This document shows, in pieces, positions 8,595 through 9,873 of a stretch of DNA of 9,873 bases (the stretch's first letter is position 1; the number at the start of each line of letters is the position of its first letter). The stretch is from Collinsella sp. Its GTDB lineage: Bacteria > Actinomycetota > Coriobacteriia > Coriobacteriales > Coriobacteriaceae. The DNA is taken from assembly GCA_019425005.1 (NCBI GenBank), contig JAHYYK010000060.1, positions 2,875 to 12,747 of the forward strand, written 5' to 3'. The notes under the pieces were generated by a model. The model saw only the letters and a program-made list of their open reading frames with translations. It had not been told where the DNA came from and searched no databases. Position numbers and translations under genes: made by a program.

Positions 8595-8618
8595 GCAGAC
8601 CGCAGGGACGGGAGCAGC

Positions 8619-8636
8619 TATACTACTCTCAGTAGT
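8619..8636 (+). promoter_or_regulatory. Possible purE promoter -10 with overlapping small dyad
   Basis: TATACT (8619-8624) matches a -10 box at five of six positions. The expected -35 position (8596-8601, CAGACC at 17-bp spacing) is poor and falls at the edge of the long inverted repeat. ACTACT (8622-8627) and AGTAGT (8631-8636) form a perfect dyad overlapping the box, which might be an operator. ATG lies about 64 nt downstream of the -10. Confidence 0.4.
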
Positions 8637-8687
8637 TAAGGGTCGCGGATTCGCTGCGTCACCGCTCTCAACAGGAGGTCTTTGTTT

Positions 8688-9152
8688 ATGGCAGATCAAA
8701 AGCCGGTTGTCGGGATCATCATGGGTTCCAAGTCCGATCTGGGCGTTATGGAAGGCTGCACCGCCGAGCTCGAGGCACTGGGTGTGCCCTATGAGCTCGT
8801 CATTGCGAGCGCGCACCGCACGCCGGCGAAGGTCCACGAGTGGGCTTCGACTGCCGCCGATCGCGGTATCAAAGTGATTATCGCCGCCGCCGGCAAGGCC
8901 GCTCACTTGGGTGGTGTCGTGGCTGCCTTTACGCCGCTGCCGGTTATCGGCGTGCCTATGAAGACGAGTGACCTGGGCGGTATGGATTCGCTGCTGTCGA
9001 TGGTGCAGATGCCTTCGGGCGTGCCCGTGGCCTGCGTTGCCATCAACGGTGCCAAGAACGCCGCCATCTATGCCACACAGATTCTGGGTGCTTGCGACCC
9101 CGAGTACCGCAAGGTTATCGAGAAGATGAAGCAGGAGATGGCTGACGCCTAA
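8688..9152 (+). CDS. purE: 5-(carboxyamino)imidazole ribonucleotide mutase, PurE catalytic subunit
   Basis: This enzyme rearranges N5-CAIR to CAIR in purine synthesis, using product of PurK. The 154-residue protein shows the class I PurE motifs: GSKSDLGVM (13-21), SAHRTP (41-46) with the catalytic His43, AGKAAHLGGVVA in the P-loop-like region, and DSLLSMVQMPSGVPV. The P-loop has K and G where E. coli has GGAAHLPG; this still resembles class I rather than the animal-type class II. The start is at ATG 8688, with AGGAGG 9 nt upstream; a TTG at 8682 would be only 3 nt from that site. No purK lies next to it in the window. The gene is preceded by a long inverted repeat and followed after 35 nt by a sortase gene in the same direction. 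Confidence 0.96.
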   Translation: MADQKPVVGIIMGSKSDLGVMEGCTAELEALGVPYELVIASAHRTPAKVHEWASTAADRGIKVIIAAAGKAAHLGGVVAAFTPLPVIGVPMKTSDLGGMDSLLSMVQMPSGVPVACVAINGAKNAAIYATQILGACDPEYRKVIEKMKQEMADA

Positions 9153-9187
9153 GCGTTCCGCCGTTTCACCGCAGTATAAGGAGAGCC

Positions 9188-9873
9188 ATGTCCGATTATC
9201 AGGGAAAACGATTCAAGGCTTCTCAGATTCCCGATCCGTCGAAGCCGGGTGCTGCCCGTGCGGCACAGCAGGGTCGGACATCCTCTCCTCAGCAGCCGCG
9301 CGCGCCGCGCCCCGTGACACCGGCGACGCATCGTCGACAGGACGCGCCGGCCGCATATCGTCCTTCGTCTTATAGCTCCGCTAAGAAGCCGCCCCGGTCT
9401 TCATCGCATGCCGCGCCGTCGGATCGCACCGAGCCGCCGCGCAAAAAGCGCCACTCCATTATTCCCATTCTGCTCATCATCATCGGTATCGGTCTGATTG
9501 TCGCCGCCGCCGCTATTTTTATTAATGCCCAGATTGGCTATAAGCAGGCGAGCGATTCGTATCAGAAAATCGAGAAGCAATATGTAAGCGATAAGGACGC
9601 CAGCGGCGTGCCGATTATCGACTTTGATGCGCTTGCTCAGACGAACCCCGAGATTGTGGGTTGGATTTACGTGCCGGGAACCAACATCAACTATCCCGTG
9701 GTGCAGACCAACAACAACTCCAAATACCTCAACACGCTGTTCGATGGCACGTCTAACGCCTCGGGTGCCATCTTCTTGGATAGCGATGACACCGCGCCGG
9801 GAATGGTCGACCAGCAGACCACGATCTACGGCCACCATATGAACGATGGGTCGATGTTCAACGTGATTTCGGA
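9188..9873 (+). CDS. srtB: Class B sortase, 3' truncated by window edge
   Basis: Sortases are membrane-anchored transpeptidases that join surface proteins to the cell wall. The frame is open to the window end (228 residues seen). Residues 1-89 are a basic Pro/Ser/Ala/Arg-rich, probably disordered cytoplasmic segment. A single membrane helix lies at about 91-113 (IIPILLIIIGIGLIV), followed by a linker (114-140) and the start of the class B catalytic domain: NPEIVGWIYVPGTNINYPVV (153-172), GAIFLDSD, and TTIYGHHMNDGSMF with His216 as the catalytic histidine. The catalytic Cys and Arg lie beyond the edge and cannot be checked. The start follows AAGGAG at 4 nt. No ORF list based on stop codons inside the window would show it. 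It is 35 nt behind purE with no terminator, so it could share its transcript. Class B is assigned from the domain motifs; the substrate is not visible. Confidence 0.9.
   Translation, partial: MSDYQGKRFKASQIPDPSKPGAARAAQQGRTSSPQQPRAPRPVTPATHRRQDAPAAYRPSSYSSAKKPPRSSSHAAPSDRTEPPRKKRHSIIPILLIIIGIGLIVAAAAIFINAQIGYKQASDSYQKIEKQYVSDKDASGVPIIDFDALAQTNPEIVGWIYVPGTNINYPVVQTNNNSKYLNTLFDGTSNASGAIFLDSDDTAPGMVDQQTTIYGHHMNDGSMFNVIS

Larger units (their letters stand above)
8376..8687. other. 312-nt gap between MarR gene and purE: contents
   Basis: No gene is credible here. From left to right it holds TGCAT/ATGCA arms at about 8398-8413, a weak stem-loop GGGCA-ATTG-TGCCC (8417-8430) with no T-run, the palindrome ACGTACGT (about 8472-8479), a perfect 32-bp inverted repeat (8503-8594), a -10-like TATACT with an overlapping small dyad, and the purE ribosome binding site AGGAGG (8673-8678). 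I see no purine riboswitch or PurR-box-like sequence that I can defend. Confidence 0.6.

Noticed and set aside
8495..8605. CRISPR or transposon end
   Set aside because: There are only two inverted arms, no direct repeat-spacer series, no transposase gene and no flanking target duplication.
8403..8639. 78-codon ORF between the MarR gene and purE
   Set aside because: It runs through both arms of the perfect inverted repeat and the candidate promoter, has no credible ribosome binding site and no recognisable protein.
8640..8687. Purine riboswitch in the purE leader
   Set aside because: The leader is short after the candidate promoter and I cannot find the conserved three-way-junction core of a guanine/adenine riboswitch.
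8529..8906. Minus strand ORF of 125 codons over purE and its upstream repeat
   Set aside because: It is antisense to conserved PurE and includes part of the palindrome; no independent support.

Overview
The window looks like chromosome of a high-GC, Gram-positive gut actinobacterium of the Coriobacteriia, most likely Collinsella or a close relative. This is an inference from GC-rich coding sequence, protein flavour, strong AGGAGG-type ribosome binding sites and gene content (carB, a mannose-family PTS with a GntR/UTRA regulator, purE and a class B sortase). No rRNA, tRNA, CRISPR array, insertion sequence or transposase is visible, and all complete genes look intact.

Layout. (1) 1-3243, +: carB, lacking about 24 N-terminal residues at the left edge. 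(2) 3244-3457: a convergent intergenic region with a nested palindrome (3256-3340), a small stem-loop, and a strong, possibly bidirectional, terminator (3415-3453). (3) 3458-4240, -: a GntR/HutC-family repressor with a UTRA domain, divergent from the PTS genes. (4) 4241-4548: an AT-rich divergent regulatory region with repeated and dyad AATAGTTGC boxes. (5) 4549-7308, +: a four-gene mannose-family PTS operon in the order IIA, IIB, IIC, IID, closed by a terminator at 7331-7368. (6) 7504-7830, +: a small two-helix membrane protein of unknown function, preceded by a 14-bp inverted repeat. (7) 7899-8375, +: a MarR-family regulator. (8) 8376-8687: a 312-nt gap holding a perfect 32-bp inverted repeat and a candidate promoter. 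(9) 8688-9152, +: purE. (10) 9188-9873, +: a class B sortase cut off by the right edge, 35 nt behind purE.

How the genes work together. The PTS genes encode a complete sugar-specific half of a phosphotransferase system: IIA (His9) and IIB (His13) relay phosphate from HPr to sugar entering through the IIC/IID membrane complex. The divergent GntR/UTRA protein is the obvious candidate regulator, probably sensing a phosphosugar. The sugar cannot be named from sequence. carB and purE are unlinked housekeeping genes of pyrimidine/arginine and purine synthesis. The sortase belongs to cell-surface protein anchoring and may be co-transcribed with purE.

I see no clear undescribed defence or mobile system. 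The best targets for a second look are the two long palindromes (3256-3340 and 8503-8594), the operator-like dyad upstream of the PTS operon, the pattern of small stem-loops before the PTS ribosome binding sites, the acidic tails on IIA and IIC (the IIC tail also encodes the IID Shine-Dalgarno), and the long basic proline-rich N-terminus of the sortase.
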